Assembly (NCBI RefSeq): GCF_003233845.1
Contig: NZ_QKRB01000046.1
Span: forward strand, 62,001-126,000
DNA: 64,000 bases
Source: Paenibacillus sambharensis
Lineage (GTDB): Bacteria; Bacillota; Bacilli; Paenibacillales; Paenibacillaceae
Direction of reading: 5' to 3'
A program made the translations under genes and the position numbers. Below the pieces are notes generated by a model, which saw only the letters and a list, made by a program, of their open reading frames with translations, was not told where the DNA came from and made no database searches. Positions 44,085-54,931 of this stretch are shown in pieces; the stretch's first letter is position 1; every line of letters starts with the position of its first letter.

Positions 44085-44121
44085 ATCGTGTTTAATTTGG
44101 GAGCAAGGAAGCAGTAGATAG

Positions 44122-44194
44122 ATAATACCCGACTTTAAGTTTAACCAACAAACACCTGGAGTGATATCAACCATTAGTTTGTTTGTCTAAACTT
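44122..44194 (-). promoter_or_regulatory. GH43 promoter with paired XylR-like operators
   Basis: AAGTTTAACCAACAAAC (44137-44153) and GTTTGTTTGTCTAAACTT (44177-44194) are inverted copies of one element; both resemble the Bacillus XylR operator half-site TTAGTTTGTTT. On the minus strand TTGTTG (44146-44151) and TATTAT (44122-44127) with an 18-bp spacer form the promoter, which the first operator overlaps. Confidence 0.55.
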
Positions 44195-44239
44195 TTAGTT
44201 GCTGGGAGTATACGTCCACCTCACATCCGGGCAAACGCA

Positions 44240-44280
44240 AAGAAGCCTCCCCGAGCATTCGCTCGCAGGAAGCTTCTTCT
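44240..44280 (-). terminator. groESL operon terminator
   Basis: AAGAAGC / GCTTCTT outer stem with an inner CGAGC-ATTC-GCTCG stem, followed by T-rich sequence on the minus strand, 63 bp past the groEL stop. Confidence 0.85.
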
Positions 44281-44342
44281 TTAATATATGCAAATGCAAT
44301 TTGGCTGTCGGACCTAGATGGCCGAAGGACATGTTGTCCTTC

Positions 44343-46004
<1,662 letters not shown>

Positions 46005-46124
46005 TCATGCCGGCATAACAGCCGGCTCATGTACAATGTGCGTCCCCGGACTTTCAATTCCTGCCCTTAAGAGGACCTCATTCTTGTGTGTATGTGTGTC
46101 GCATGACCAGCAGGTGCATGCGTC

Positions 46125-46406
46125 TTATCCGAAGATGGCGTGAATGTCGCTTTCCTTCATAATCAAATATTCTTTACCTTCGTATTTGATCTCCGTGCCT
46201 GCGTATTTGGAGAACAGGACGCGATCGCCTTCTTTTACTTCAAGCGGTACACGTGCGCCGTCTTTCAGCGACCCGCTTCCTACAGCGACAACTTTACCTT
46301 CCTGCGGCTTTTCCTTCGCCGTATCCGGCAGAACGATTCCGCTGGCAGTCGTCTCCTCTTTCGCGATCGGTTCAATCAATACGCGTTCACCCAAAGGTCT
46401 GATCAT
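46125..46406 (-). CDS. groES: Co-chaperonin GroES
   Basis: The 10 kDa lid of the chaperonin, 93 residues. It begins [18 protein letters not shown]; the mobile-loop region [24 protein letters not shown] carries the GroEL-contacting residues, and [32 protein letters not shown] completes the fold. AAAAGGAGG is 8 bases before the ATG. First gene of the operon with groEL; the SigmaA promoter and the CIRCE operator lie directly upstream. Confidence 0.99.
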   Translation of the reverse strand: MIRPLGERVLIEPIAKEETTASGIVLPDTAKEKPQEGKVVAVGSGSLKDGARVPLEVKEGDRVLFSKYAGTEIKYEGKEYLIMKESDIHAIFG

Positions 46407-46443
46407 GAAAAATAGCCTCCTTTTAAAATGGTTCCTATGTCTG

Positions 46444-46470
46444 TTAGCACTCGACGTCGTCTAGTGCTAA
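46444..46470. promoter_or_regulatory. CIRCE operator (HrcA binding site)
   Basis: TTAGCACTC, nine bases, then TAGTGCTAA. This is the CIRCE inverted repeat with one mismatch in the right arm (consensus GAGTGCTAA). It lies between the groES promoter and the start codon, as usual. Confidence 0.95.
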
Positions 46471-46481
46471 TAACCATTTTT

Positions 46482-46510
46482 ATAATACTCAACTTGTAAT
46501 CAGATTTCAA
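46482..46510 (-). promoter_or_regulatory. SigmaA promoter of groESL
   Basis: On the minus strand TTGAAA (46505-46510), exactly 17 bp, and TATTAT (46482-46487); the operator lies just downstream. Confidence 0.85.
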
Positions 46511-46574
46511 GTCCTTCGGCCGAAAATAAGGATAAATTTTCTTGCACTCGGCTCAGCTTGCTGTAACAGGCGCA

Positions 46575-46602
46575 AAAAAGCCAGACCGGCTGCCGGTCTG
46601 GC
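46575..46602 (-). terminator. tatC terminator
   Basis: GCCAGACCGG-CTG-CCGGTCTGGC hairpin followed by TTTTTT on the minus strand, about 50 bp past the tatC stop. Confidence 0.92.
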
Positions 46603-46651
46603 CTCATCACCACTGCATTTGATTCGCAGCTCAAACACTTGCCTCTGATCA

Positions 46652-47449
46652 CTATTCCTCTTCGGGCTCGCTCATAGCGGACGCTCTATCCCGTTCCATC
46701 CGGCGATAAACCGAGACGGACAGATACACACTGAACTCATACAGCAGGATCAGCGGGAAAATAACGAGCAGGTCGGATACTACATCCGGCGGTGTCACAA
46801 GCACCCCTATGAAGACCAGCAGGAAGTAGGCCAGACGGCGCATCTTGCGCAGCCGGACCGGATTCAGGATGCCGAGCCTTGTCAGAAACATGATGACAAT
46901 CGGCAGCTCGAAGAGCAGCGCAATCGGAATGACGATGTTGAACATAAAGGTGAAATACTGGATAACGCCGTAAGTCTCCTCCAGCCCCAGCTGTTCATTG
47001 ATCTGCCTTGTGAAGCCGAATGCCAGCGGAAATACGACAAAATATGAGAATGCCAGGCCTGCCAGAAACATAAGCAGTGCGAACGGCACATAACGCAGCG
47101 TAGCCCGCTGTTCTCTCGGCTCCAGAGCCGGCTTAATGAAAGCCCACAGCTGATAGAAGCCGAACGGGATGACCAGAACAAGCGAGGTGACCAGCGCGAA
47201 CTTCATATATAATCCAATGCCGTCCCAGAAGGAAAAGGCATGCAGCGCCAGATCCTTGGCCTGGTCGGTTGTTGTTAAGTATTCGTAAATAGGCTGAGCT
47301 GCCACCAGTCCGCCGATGAGACCCAGCACCAGGACCGCTCCTACGGCCAGCAGCCGCTTGCGCAGCTCCCCGATGTGTTCCATCAGCGACATCAGCTTGT
47401 GTTCATCGCTCAGCAGCCCGCCAAGCTTGTCCCGATTCGGACCTGCCAA
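46652..47449 (-). CDS. tatC: Twin-arginine translocase subunit TatC
   Basis: Inner-membrane receptor of the Tat pathway that exports folded proteins with RR signal peptides. LMSLMEHIGELRKRLL is the conserved N-terminal element with the substrate-binding Glu, and six hydrophobic helices follow, including FSYFVVFPLAFGFT and FVVFIGVLVTPPDV-type sequence near the end. The TTG start at 47449 was chosen because GGAAGGAAG precedes it by eight bases; a GTG three codons earlier overlaps that site. Length about 265 residues. Together with tatA it closes the molybdenum-cofactor gene run, which makes sense because molybdoenzymes are common Tat cargo. Confidence 0.95.
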   Translation of the reverse strand: MAGPNRDKLGGLLSDEHKLMSLMEHIGELRKRLLAVGAVLVLGLIGGLVAAQPIYEYLTTTDQAKDLALHAFSFWDGIGLYMKFALVTSLVLVIPFGFYQLWAFIKPALEPREQRATLRYVPFALLMFLAGLAFSYFVVFPLAFGFTRQINEQLGLEETYGVIQYFTFMFNIVIPIALLFELPIVIMFLTRLGILNPVRLRKMRRLAYFLLVFIGVLVTPPDVVSDLLVIFPLILLYEFSVYLSVSVYRRMERDRASAMSEPEEE

Positions 47450-47502
47450 TCGTGTCACTTCCTTCCATCCGCTTGCACCTTCAAAAAAAAAGCGTATCCC
47501 GG

Positions 47503-47733
47503 TTACTCCGGAAGCCGCTTATTGTTTGTTTGATCATCCGACTCGGATCGGCTGACATCCACGCGCTTCTTGTCGCTGCGGTCATCATCTTCCATGATGT
47601 CCTTCGCACCATTCTTGAATTCCCTAAGCGTTCTTCCGAATGCTCTTCCAAGCTCCGGCAGCTTGCTTGGCCCGAACAACAGCAGGGCTACAAGAATCAA
47701 CAGGATAAAACCAGTGGGTCCGATACTAGGCAT
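47503..47733 (-). CDS. tatA: Twin-arginine translocase subunit TatA
   Basis: Pore-forming Tat subunit of 76 residues. A short N-terminal transmembrane helix (IGPTGFILLILVALLLFG), then the hinge PSKLPELGRAFGRTLREFKNG with the amphipathic helix, then a charged tail rich in Asp, Lys and Arg. Typical size and sequence. AAGGAGG lies nine bases before ATG 47733. Followed by tatC about 50 bp later. Confidence 0.94.
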   Translation of the reverse strand: MPSIGPTGFILLILVALLLFGPSKLPELGRAFGRTLREFKNGAKDIMEDDDRSDKKRVDVSRSESDDQTNNKRLPE

Positions 47734-47815
47734 GCTCTCCAACCTCCTTCATCTAAATAACTCACGCCGCTGTATATGGCAGCGCATGCCCGGTCAGGCT
47801 TGACAATGGGCAGGG

Positions 47816-48847
47816 TCAACAGCCGTGAAGGCCGCCGTAGCCCATGCTTACGATATCCCTCTTCGTGATCGTGTCTCCCGCGAGTATGCGCAGCAGAAGC
47901 ACGTCGAATGAGGTATAGGGATCATGCATGACACAGCCTGGAAGCCCGAGAATCGGCACTCCCTGCAGATAGCCCATCAGCAGCATGGAGCCCGGTAGCA
48001 TCGGGGTTCCGTAGCTGACGATCTCTGCTCCGGCTGCTTGGATAGCACCCGGTGTACGGTCATCCGGATCGACAGACATGCCGCCTGTAATTAATATCAT
48101 ATCATACCCTTGGCCTAGCAAATAGTGGATTTCGTTGACAATTACTTGTCGATCATCCGGCGCGAAGCGCTGCTCAGCCACTTCAGAGCCCAGCATCTCC
48201 AGCTTCGCCTTCACAGCCGGGCCGAATTTGTCCGTAATCCGTCCGCTGAAGACCTCGCCTCCAGTGGTCAGCAGACCTGCGCGAAGCTTGCGAAGCGGCC
48301 TCATCCGGATTGGACCGGCAGCGCCGTGCTGTTCCCGCCACTGCCTGGCAAGGGCTTCAACGGCCTCCACCTTCTCACGCTTAACCACCAGCGGAATGGC
48401 ACGCGTAGCCGCCAGCGGCTGGCCTGCACCCACAACCGCATGGGTCCTGACAGTGGCAAGCGCGATCTCCCCAAGTGAGTTGATTTGATGCACCAGCTCC
48501 TCGGGAATGTCAGCGATGCCGGGCTCGTCAAGCGAGGAACGAAGCGTCACCTTGCCTTCATGCGTCCCGCTGCACGCAACGCCGTCGCCTGCCAGCGCCA
48601 GGGCCATCCGTTCCGCCGCTTCATCCTCATGCAGCTCGTCCTCGCCAAGCTCCATAACGTAGATATGCTCCTTACCGATATCAAGCAGTTTCGGAATGTC
48701 CGCTTCGGTGATCACGTACCCCCTCTTGAACAGCCGGCCCTTGAACTGGCCAGGGATAATCTGGGTCAGATCATGCGCCAGTGCCATGCCGACTGCTTCA
48801 GCCGACGGCACTTCACGAAGCACGGTTGTACGCTTGTTACCGTTCAT
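47816..48847 (-). CDS. MoeA/Mog-like molybdopterin-binding protein
   Basis: A protein of 343 residues. The C-terminal half is the MoCF/MogA-like molybdopterin-binding domain (LLTTGGEVFSGRITDKFGPAVKAKLEMLGSEV; ILITGGMSVDPDDRTPGAI; PGSMLLMGYLQGVPILGLPGCVMHDPYTSFDVLLLRIL). The N-terminal half (LREVPSAEAVGMALAHDLTQIIPGQFKGRLFKRGYVI) resembles the first domain of MoeA-type proteins but lacks much of its usual bulk, so it is a shortened relative rather than full MoeA. GGGGAGC precedes ATG 48847, which overlaps the mogA stop by 11 bases. It probably inserts molybdate, or senses molybdopterin; the role is inferred from family and neighbours. Confidence 0.85.
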   Translation of the reverse strand: MNGNKRTTVLREVPSAEAVGMALAHDLTQIIPGQFKGRLFKRGYVITEADIPKLLDIGKEHIYVMELGEDELHEDEAAERMALALAGDGVACSGTHEGKVTLRSSLDEPGIADIPEELVHQINSLGEIALATVRTHAVVGAGQPLAATRAIPLVVKREKVEAVEALARQWREQHGAAGPIRMRPLRKLRAGLLTTGGEVFSGRITDKFGPAVKAKLEMLGSEVAEQRFAPDDRQVIVNEIHYLLGQGYDMILITGGMSVDPDDRTPGAIQAAGAEIVSYGTPMLPGSMLLMGYLQGVPILGLPGCVMHDPYTSFDVLLLRILAGDTITKRDIVSMGYGGLHGC

Positions 48848-49337
48848 CCGCATGCTCCCCGACACGGCCGGAAAGGATGGCAAGCGCGTGCGGCAGCTGG
48901 TCGATAATCGCCATCAGGTTCTCCTGCACGCCCTTCGGGCTTCCCGGCAGGTTGATAATAAGCGATTGACCCCGAAGCCCGGCAATGCCTCGTGACAGCA
49001 TGGCTTGGCGTGTCTTCTGCAGGGAAGCCATGCGCATCGCTTCTGCAATGCCAGGCACCTGGCGGTCGATCACACGTATGGTCGCCTCCGGCGTCAAATC
49101 CCTGGCCGCAAGGCCTGTGCCCCCAGTCGTCAGCACCAGGTCTGCCTTATAATAATCCGTCATCTCGATTAGTGCTGCCATGATTTCATCCTGCTCATCC
49201 GGCACGATCCGGTAATCGACTATTTCCCCGCCGATCTCCTCTTCCACAAGCTCCCTGATGACCTGTGCGCTCGTGTCCTCCCGTTCGCCCCGCGAGCCCT
49301 TATCACTTGCCGTCAGTATTGCCACTTTCCAACGCAT
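48837..49337 (-). CDS. mogA: Molybdopterin adenylyltransferase, MogA/MoaB family
   Basis: A protein of 166 residues activating molybdopterin with ATP before molybdenum insertion. WKVAILTASDKGSRGEREDTSAQVI, VLTTGGTGLAARDLTPEAT and the IINLPGSPKGVQENL loop are the three conserved blocks, with GTG and SPKG residues forming the binding site. ATG 49337 follows GGGAGGG. It lies between moaC and the MoeA-like gene, with which it overlaps, and belongs to the Mo-cofactor operon. Confidence 0.94.
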   Translation of the reverse strand: MRWKVAILTASDKGSRGEREDTSAQVIRELVEEEIGGEIVDYRIVPDEQDEIMAALIEMTDYYKADLVLTTGGTGLAARDLTPEATIRVIDRQVPGIAEAMRMASLQKTRQAMLSRGIAGLRGQSLIINLPGSPKGVQENLMAIIDQLPHALAILSGRVGEHADER

Positions 49338-49380
49338 CGTCATCCCTCCCACCGTGACCTTCGTTCTGCTTCTAATCAGG

Positions 49381-49860
49381 TTACTCGTCTATCCGGTAAT
49401 CCCCGCTCTTGCCGCCGGTCTTGCTGATTAGGCGGGTTGGGCCAATTACCATGTCTTTCTGGAGCGCCTTGCACATATCGTAGACGGTTAAAGCAGCAGC
49501 CGACACCGCCGTGAGCGCCTCCATCTCAACCCCTGTCTTGCCTGTTGTTCTCACAATCGCTTCAATAATAAGCTCGTCCGCCCCATTGTCCTTGAAGGAA
49601 ATATCAATGCCGGTAAGCGGAAGCGGGTGGCACATCGGTATCCAGTCCGATGTGTTCTTGGCGGCCATAATGCCCGCCACCTGAGCCACTGCCAGGACAT
49701 CTCCCTTCTGGATGCCTCCCGCCTTGATCCGGGCCAGCGTATCCGGCGCCATCTTAATTGCCGTGGCTGCTGCTGCCGTACGGGCCGTCGTCTCTTTATC
49801 CGATACATCCACCATTCTTGCTCTGCCCTGCTCGTTAAAATGCGTCAGCTCAGTCCCCAC
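49381..49860 (-). CDS. moaC: Cyclic pyranopterin monophosphate synthase MoaC
   Basis: Catalyses the second step of molybdopterin biosynthesis together with MoaA. A protein of 159 residues beginning with [25 protein letters not shown], and carrying [12 protein letters not shown] with the catalytic His, [23 protein letters not shown] and SKTGGKSG. Starting at GTG 49860, with AGGAGGGA seven bases before, gives the standard N-terminus. It follows the fthC gene by 13 bases. moaA, moaE and moaD are not in this window. Confidence 0.96.
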   Translation of the reverse strand: MGTELTHFNEQGRARMVDVSDKETTARTAAAATAIKMAPDTLARIKAGGIQKGDVLAVAQVAGIMAAKNTSDWIPMCHPLPLTGIDISFKDNGADELIIEAIVRTTGKTGVEMEALTAVSAAALTVYDMCKALQKDMVIGPTRLISKTGGKSGDYRIDE

Positions 49861-49873
49861 CGAAGGTCCCTCC

Positions 49874-50485
49874 TTATTCTGCTGCATAGTAGCCAGTCTC
49901 TGTTATCAGTCCGTGCAGCCTGGCATCATGATCTTCCATCGGAACCTCGCTGACCAGCTGGAATTCGTAGCACAGTCCTACCCACTGCGTCGCCCGCCCG
50001 GATTGTTCCGCTTCATCAAACCTGGCCCGAAGACGGTCATAATAGCCGCCCCCATAGCCAAGCCTCCCTCCAGACCGGTCGAAAGCGAGGCCCGGTGTTA
50101 CAACAATGTCCGGCAGCCTGCTGTCCGGCCAAGGCGCCGCAAGTTCCGGACTCGGTTCCAGTATGCCGTATGCTCCCGCAGCAAGCTCCTCCCAGCTTCG
50201 CAGCCGGAACAGCTCCATGGAACGGTCTGCCGGGTTGCTGCGGGGCACAATCACCTCAATTCCGAGAGACCAGCAGGTAGCAATAAGAGGCCTTGTATCC
50301 AGCTCAGACCGAAATCCTACGTACAGCATGACACTCCCTGCCCCAGCGGCTGACAGCCAGTCCGCTGCCCGGGTGCAGGCTTCCTCCGATCTGCGGTGCC
50401 TCTCTTCCGGCGCCAGTGAATCCCGCTTAGCCGCCATGAGCTGGCGGAGCTGCTGCTTGGTCTTCTCCTCATTCCCTGTGGCCAA
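49874..50485 (-). CDS. 5-formyltetrahydrofolate cyclo-ligase
   Basis: Cytoplasmic enzyme of 203 residues recycling 5-formyl-THF to 5,10-methenyl-THF with [23 protein letters not shown] at the N-terminus, [17 protein letters not shown] and the [23 protein letters not shown] loop are the family signatures (the YggN/YqgN type in Bacillus). TTG 50485 is chosen because AAAGGCGG lies seven bases upstream. It is the first gene of the moaC-mogA-moeA-like-tatAC run, although its own role is in folate metabolism; such linkage is common in Firmicutes. Confidence 0.92.
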   Translation of the reverse strand: MATGNEEKTKQQLRQLMAAKRDSLAPEERHRRSEEACTRAADWLSAAGAGSVMLYVGFRSELDTRPLIATCWSLGIEVIVPRSNPADRSMELFRLRSWEELAAGAYGILEPSPELAAPWPDSRLPDIVVTPGLAFDRSGGRLGYGGGYYDRLRARFDEAEQSGRATQWVGLCYEFQLVSEVPMEDHDARLHGLITETGYYAAE

Positions 50486-50753
50486 GAGAATACCGCCTTT
50501 CAATCATTTCCATTCATCTGCTTCTAGTTTACCACTGTATGCCCGTTTCGCCAATGCACCTGGCTTTCATAGCCTGCATCCGCAGCTATGCCTGTTAAGT
50601 GCGCAAACCCGCCCATTTACTGCCGGATATAGGCAATAGCGTATCCCCCGCATCCAGCTTTTATCAGCAGACCCTGCGCATACAGGAGCTGTTAATTCAG
50701 GATACTAACGGTTAACGCCAGTAACGGATGCTGCAGATTAGGAGGGACGACAG

Positions 50754-52655
50754 ATGCGACTCAGGAAGGCATTGCTGTGGAGTACAATTATATTACTTGC
50801 CGGCACAGGCTTATACGCGGCTCTGCGCCAGCTTAATCCTTCATACACCTACATTACGCCCGGTGAGAAAGTATTGAATCCGGCCAGGGAGGCTTCGGGC
50901 ATCCGCCAGCTTCAGACTGATCCTTACGGCATTCAGGTGGATAACGACATGATTGCTTTCGGCAGACAAGCCTTCTACGAGCAGACCTTCGGCAATGAGG
51001 TGTTCTTCTCCGATATATTGGGTATAACAGACGGTGCGTTCACCATACCAAATATCGCCAAGGCGGTAGCCAAGCTGCGCGGTCAAGGAACGACCAATCT
51101 TCAGGTCGAAGCAGCCAAAACCGTCAAGCTCGGCGACCGTGTCATCCATAAAGGCGAGCTGATCGATACGGGGCTTGATGTAGCCAAGGGAGCGTACATG
51201 CCTCTCGGCATCCGGTTATCCAATTCGGAAGGCAAGACCAAGGTCGGTGTCGGCTGTATTATGTGCCATGCCATCTCTGACCTAGAGACCGGTAAAGTCA
51301 TTGAAGGAGTTACCAACCCGGATATTAATGTTGGCTTACTCCTGGCGCTCGGAACCAATAGCGCTGCCTTCTTCACCCATACGGGCATCACCGATGAACA
51401 GATCGGCAAGCTGGCGGAAGGGCTGGATGATTACAAGCACACCTACATCAACAGCCAAGGCCAGCGCAAGCAGCTTCCGGACCCGCAGAAGCTGGAAGCC
51501 ATGGTTGATGCTGAGCTGGTAAAATGGCCGCCGGGTTATGTCGACACGATGATCGACCGCAAGTCAAACCCTGTCCAGATTCCCGATTCCTTCACACTGG
51601 GTGACCATCCTTACAGCTGGAGCGGCCTAGCCGCCGGCGGTCCATTCAAGGGGCTCGCAATCCTGTCAGGCATACCGAATGGCCAAAACATGGATCCGCT
51701 AAACCAGTCTGAAATTAGTGAACCGGTATTTGGGATAGATAAAGAGCAGTATGTCGGCATGATCCTGCAAAATGCCGCCAATCCGAAATACCGGTACAGC
51801 ACGGACCAGGGCAGCAAGCCGTCCAAGTTCTTTGAGAAAATCGATCCTACTCCCGGCGCTACAGGGGTCAATCATTTGGTGCCCACACCGGCATTCCCCC
51901 GTTCTTCACTGGTTTCTCTGGTGGGCAATATCGCTAGTGTTCCAGGCCATACAGTCAGCCGCCATACTCTTGCGATGGCCGCTTATCAGAATGCACTCGT
52001 CCCGCCGCCTTCACGGCTTGGGAAGCTGGACCGGCAGCTGGCGAGGAAGGGACAAGATGTGTTCAAGAGGGCGGGGTGCATTTCCTGCCATGCAGGTGAA
52101 TTCCTGACGAATAACCGGATTATTGCCAGCCACATTATCGGCACCAATCCGTCCCGGGCGAAGGCGCTGAGCGGCTCTAAGAAGTTCTTCGCCCCCCCGC
52201 TAATGTATACATTTGATACACCTGTACCGCTTCCCGAACATCCCAAAACCTTCAAAATAGGCATTGATTATCTCAGCGAGGACGAGGTTAAGATGTCGGT
52301 TGCCCATGACGGAAAAGGCGGGTATAAGGTCCCCAGCCTAAACGGGCTGTATTGGTCAGCCCCTTACCTGCATGACGGAGGCGTTGCCGTCGGCCCGAAG
52401 GGCGGCACTCAGCTCGGCATACCCGGTACACTGTACCAAGGCATCGTACCCGATCCTGTCAACAGTTTGCGTGCCATGATCGATCGTGATCTGCGCAAAC
52501 AGGTTGTAGAAGCCAACCATAACCACAAGGATCTTCGGAAGCTGAATATTGAAGGTGTCGGGCATGACCATTACGTCGATTCGAAGAACGGCTTTACCAA
52601 AGAGGAGCAGGACGCGCTGATTCATTATCTGCTAACGCTCCATGATAAGGAATAA
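50754..52655 (+). CDS. Membrane-anchored di-heme cytochrome c
   Basis: A 633-residue exported protein. An N-terminal helix (ALLWSTIILLAGTGLYAAL) anchors it without a classical cleavage site. Two CXXCH heme motifs are present: CIMCH at 168-172 and CISCH at 442-446. The second half resembles the cytochrome c peroxidase/MauG type (PSLNGLYWSAPYLHDGGVA with distal residues, and a C-terminal cytochrome-c-like fold); the first half has a long unrecognised stretch with KVGVGCIMCHAISD. It could be an electron-transfer protein or a peroxide reductase facing the outside. AGGAGGGA precedes the ATG. No cytochrome maturation genes lie nearby. Multi-heme proteins of this size are uncommon in Paenibacillus-like genomes. 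Confidence 0.8.
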   Translation: MRLRKALLWSTIILLAGTGLYAALRQLNPSYTYITPGEKVLNPAREASGIRQLQTDPYGIQVDNDMIAFGRQAFYEQTFGNEVFFSDILGITDGAFTIPNIAKAVAKLRGQGTTNLQVEAAKTVKLGDRVIHKGELIDTGLDVAKGAYMPLGIRLSNSEGKTKVGVGCIMCHAISDLETGKVIEGVTNPDINVGLLLALGTNSAAFFTHTGITDEQIGKLAEGLDDYKHTYINSQGQRKQLPDPQKLEAMVDAELVKWPPGYVDTMIDRKSNPVQIPDSFTLGDHPYSWSGLAAGGPFKGLAILSGIPNGQNMDPLNQSEISEPVFGIDKEQYVGMILQNAANPKYRYSTDQGSKPSKFFEKIDPTPGATGVNHLVPTPAFPRSSLVSLVGNIASVPGHTVSRHTLAMAAYQNALVPPPSRLGKLDRQLARKGQDVFKRAGCISCHAGEFLTNNRIIASHIIGTNPSRAKALSGSKKFFAPPLMYTFDTPVPLPEHPKTFKIGIDYLSEDEVKMSVAHDGKGGYKVPSLNGLYWSAPYLHDGGVAVGPKGGTQLGIPGTLYQGIVPDPVNSLRAMIDRDLRKQVVEANHNHKDLRKLNIEGVGHDHYVDSKNGFTKEEQDALIHYLLTLHDKE

Positions 52656-52788
52656 GCCTGACTCCCGCGTCTGAAAAGAAGAGTCGCACGAGCACTCCGG
52701 GACATGGTAAACTTAATCCGTATAACCTTTTGTGCATGTACAGCATGTGCATTTAATTACGGATTGAAAGTCTTGGAGGTCAGGTCTC

Positions 52789-54723
52789 ATGCTTCTGCAG
52801 GTTTCAGGTTTATCCAAGAGCTATGGCGTAAAGCCCGTGCTCTCTAATATTACCTTTCAAATACAGCCGCGCGAACGGGTTGGGCTTGTCGGTGTTAACG
52901 GCGCCGGCAAGTCCACACTGCTGCAGATCATCGCCGGTGAAATGACAGCCGATTCCGGAACGATCCACAAGCTCAAGGAGACGAAGGTCGGCTACTTGGC
53001 CCAGAACAGCGGGCTTCATTCCGACCTTACCATTGAAGCGGAGATGCGAGCGGTATTTAGCGACCTGCTCAGCACCGAGCAGGAGCTTCGTGAGCTAGAG
53101 CAGCAGATAGCCGACCCTGCTGTGCAGCAGGATGAGAAGCGCTACGAGGATGTGCTGGCGCGATACGCCTCACGCTCCGAATGGTTCCGGGAGCGCGGCG
53201 GCTTCGAAATTGACACCAGGATCCGCAGCGTCCTGCATGGAATGGGCTTCGGCTCCTTCCCTCCGGACACCCGGATTTCCACCTTGAGCGGCGGCCAGAA
53301 GACAAGGCTCGCCCTTGCCCGGATTCTGCTTCAGTCCCCGGATCTGCTGATGCTTGACGAGCCGACGAACCATCTGGACATTGAGACGCTCACCTGGCTC
53401 GAGGATTATCTGCGCAGCTATAGCGGCGCTATCCTCGTCGTCTCCCATGACCGTTACTTCCTCGATGCGCTCGCGGGTACGATTGTCGAAATCGAGCGTC
53501 ATCAGGCCAAGCGGTATACCGGCAATTACTCCAGATATATAGAGGTCAAGGAAGCGGAATATGAAGCTGCCATGAAGCAGTTCGAGAAGCAGCAGGACGA
53601 GATCGCGCGGATGGAGGAGTTCATCCAGAAGAACATTGTCCGCGCATCCACCACCAAGCGCGCCCAGAGCCGGCGGAAGGCGCTGGACAAGATGGACAGG
53701 CTCGACAAGCCGCTGGGCGACCTGAAGAAAGCCCATTTCCGCTTCGAAATCGACAAGCAGACCGGCAAGGATGTGCTGGATGTGCAGGATTTGTCCGTAT
53801 CCTTCGACCCTGCTGCCAGTCCGCTGTTCCGCAAGGTGTCATTTCAGCTCCAGCGCGGTGAAACAGTAGCACTCATCGGCCCGAACGGTATTGGCAAGTC
53901 TACGCTTCTTAAGGTACTAACCGACCAGCTATCCCCCAAGGAAGGCTCCTTCCGGTTCGGGTCGAATGTTAAGCTCGGTTATTATGATCAGGAGCAGACC
54001 GCCCTTACGCCATCCAATACTGTACTGGAAGAGGTATGGAGCGCATACCCGCATCTTGAGGAAGCCCGCATCCGCACCGTCCTTGGCAACTTCCTGTTCA
54101 GCGGTGAGGATGTTCTGAAGAAGATCGCTGCGCTCAGCGGCGGCGAGAAGGCACGCGTGGCACTGGCCAAGCTTATGCTTGAGCGTGCCAATGTCCTCAT
54201 CCTTGATGAGCCCACCAACCATCTTGATCTTTACAGCAAAGAAGTGCTCGAATCGGCTTTGTTCGACTATGAGGGCACACTGCTCTTCATCTCGCATGAC
54301 CGTTACTTCCTGAACAAGATGGCGGAACGGATTGTCGAACTCACTCCGGAGGGCGCCAATCATTTCCTGGGAAATTATGACGATATGATGGAGAAAAAAC
54401 GGGAAATCGAAGAGCTTCGTCAGGAGCGGGAATCGACAGCAAAAGCCGGCTCAACCCGGCTGCAGGCCGAAGCAGCCGAGGTTACGGGCTATGAAGCCGA
54501 GAAGCAGGCCAAACGGGACGAGCGGCAGCGCCAGCGCAAGCTTGAACAGCTTGAGGCGGAAATCGCCGAGCTTGAAGGGGCTATTGCCGAAGTAGAAGCC
54601 GAGCTGACTCTGCCGGATGTTTACAACGACTATGTGCTCGTCCAGGAGAAGCAGGCGCTTATCGACGAGAAGAAAGCCGCCCTGCAGGCCGCTTATGAAG
54701 CTTGGGAGCAGCTGCTTGCTTAA
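52789..54723 (+). CDS. ABC-F family ATP-binding protein
   Basis: Soluble 644-residue protein with two ABC cassettes and no membrane part. Cassette 1: GVNGAGKSTLLQII (Walker A), LSGGQKTRLALARILL (signature) and LLMLDEPTNHLDI (Walker B), then SHDRYFLD. Cassette 2 has GPNGIGKSTLLKVL, LSGGEKARVALAKLML and LDEPTNHLDL. The ABC-F linker between them has the conserved KRAQSRRKALDKMDRLDKP. A C-terminal coiled-coil extension (about 560-644) with Glu/Ala/Lys repeats follows, as in Uup/YdiF. ABC-F proteins act on the ribosome in translation quality control or antibiotic protection. Which subtype this is cannot be told by eye. Confidence 0.93.
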   Translation: MLLQVSGLSKSYGVKPVLSNITFQIQPRERVGLVGVNGAGKSTLLQIIAGEMTADSGTIHKLKETKVGYLAQNSGLHSDLTIEAEMRAVFSDLLSTEQELRELEQQIADPAVQQDEKRYEDVLARYASRSEWFRERGGFEIDTRIRSVLHGMGFGSFPPDTRISTLSGGQKTRLALARILLQSPDLLMLDEPTNHLDIETLTWLEDYLRSYSGAILVVSHDRYFLDALAGTIVEIERHQAKRYTGNYSRYIEVKEAEYEAAMKQFEKQQDEIARMEEFIQKNIVRASTTKRAQSRRKALDKMDRLDKPLGDLKKAHFRFEIDKQTGKDVLDVQDLSVSFDPAASPLFRKVSFQLQRGETVALIGPNGIGKSTLLKVLTDQLSPKEGSFRFGSNVKLGYYDQEQTALTPSNTVLEEVWSAYPHLEEARIRTVLGNFLFSGEDVLKKIAALSGGEKARVALAKLMLERANVLILDEPTNHLDLYSKEVLESALFDYEGTLLFISHDRYFLNKMAERIVELTPEGANHFLGNYDDMMEKKREIEELRQERESTAKAGSTRLQAEAAEVTGYEAEKQAKRDERQRQRKLEQLEAEIAELEGAIAEVEAELTLPDVYNDYVLVQEKQALIDEKKAALQAAYEAWEQLLA

Positions 54724-54757
54724 CAGCGGCAGCCCGCTGCGCTTGGCTGTTAACATG

Positions 54758-54800
54758 GGGCTGTCCCGTAAGTCATAACGACTTGGTGACAGTCCTTTTC
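54758..54800 (+). terminator. Terminator after the ABC-F gene
   Basis: GGGCTGTC ... GACAGTCC with an inner AAGTC / GACTT stem, then a TTTT run. Confidence 0.85.
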
Positions 54801-54878
54801 ATCATATGAACTCTCCACCAGGCAAGCGCTCTCAAGCGCTCTTGCTTCTTAGACAGGCCAATATTTGCATATCCCCTG

Positions 54879-54909
54879 TTGACTCTCACGCCGCGTGATC
54901 CTTTATTGT
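54879..54909 (+). promoter_or_regulatory. MerR-type promoter with 19-bp spacer and central dyad
   Basis: TTGACT (54879-54884), a 19-bp spacer and TATTGT (54904-54909). The spacer contains the palindrome TCACG-CCG-CGTGA (54886-54898) near its centre. The over-long spacer with a centred dyad is the recognised structure of MerR-family autoregulated promoters. Confidence 0.6.
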
Positions 54910-54931
54910 TGCTGCAAGGAGGTGATGACCA

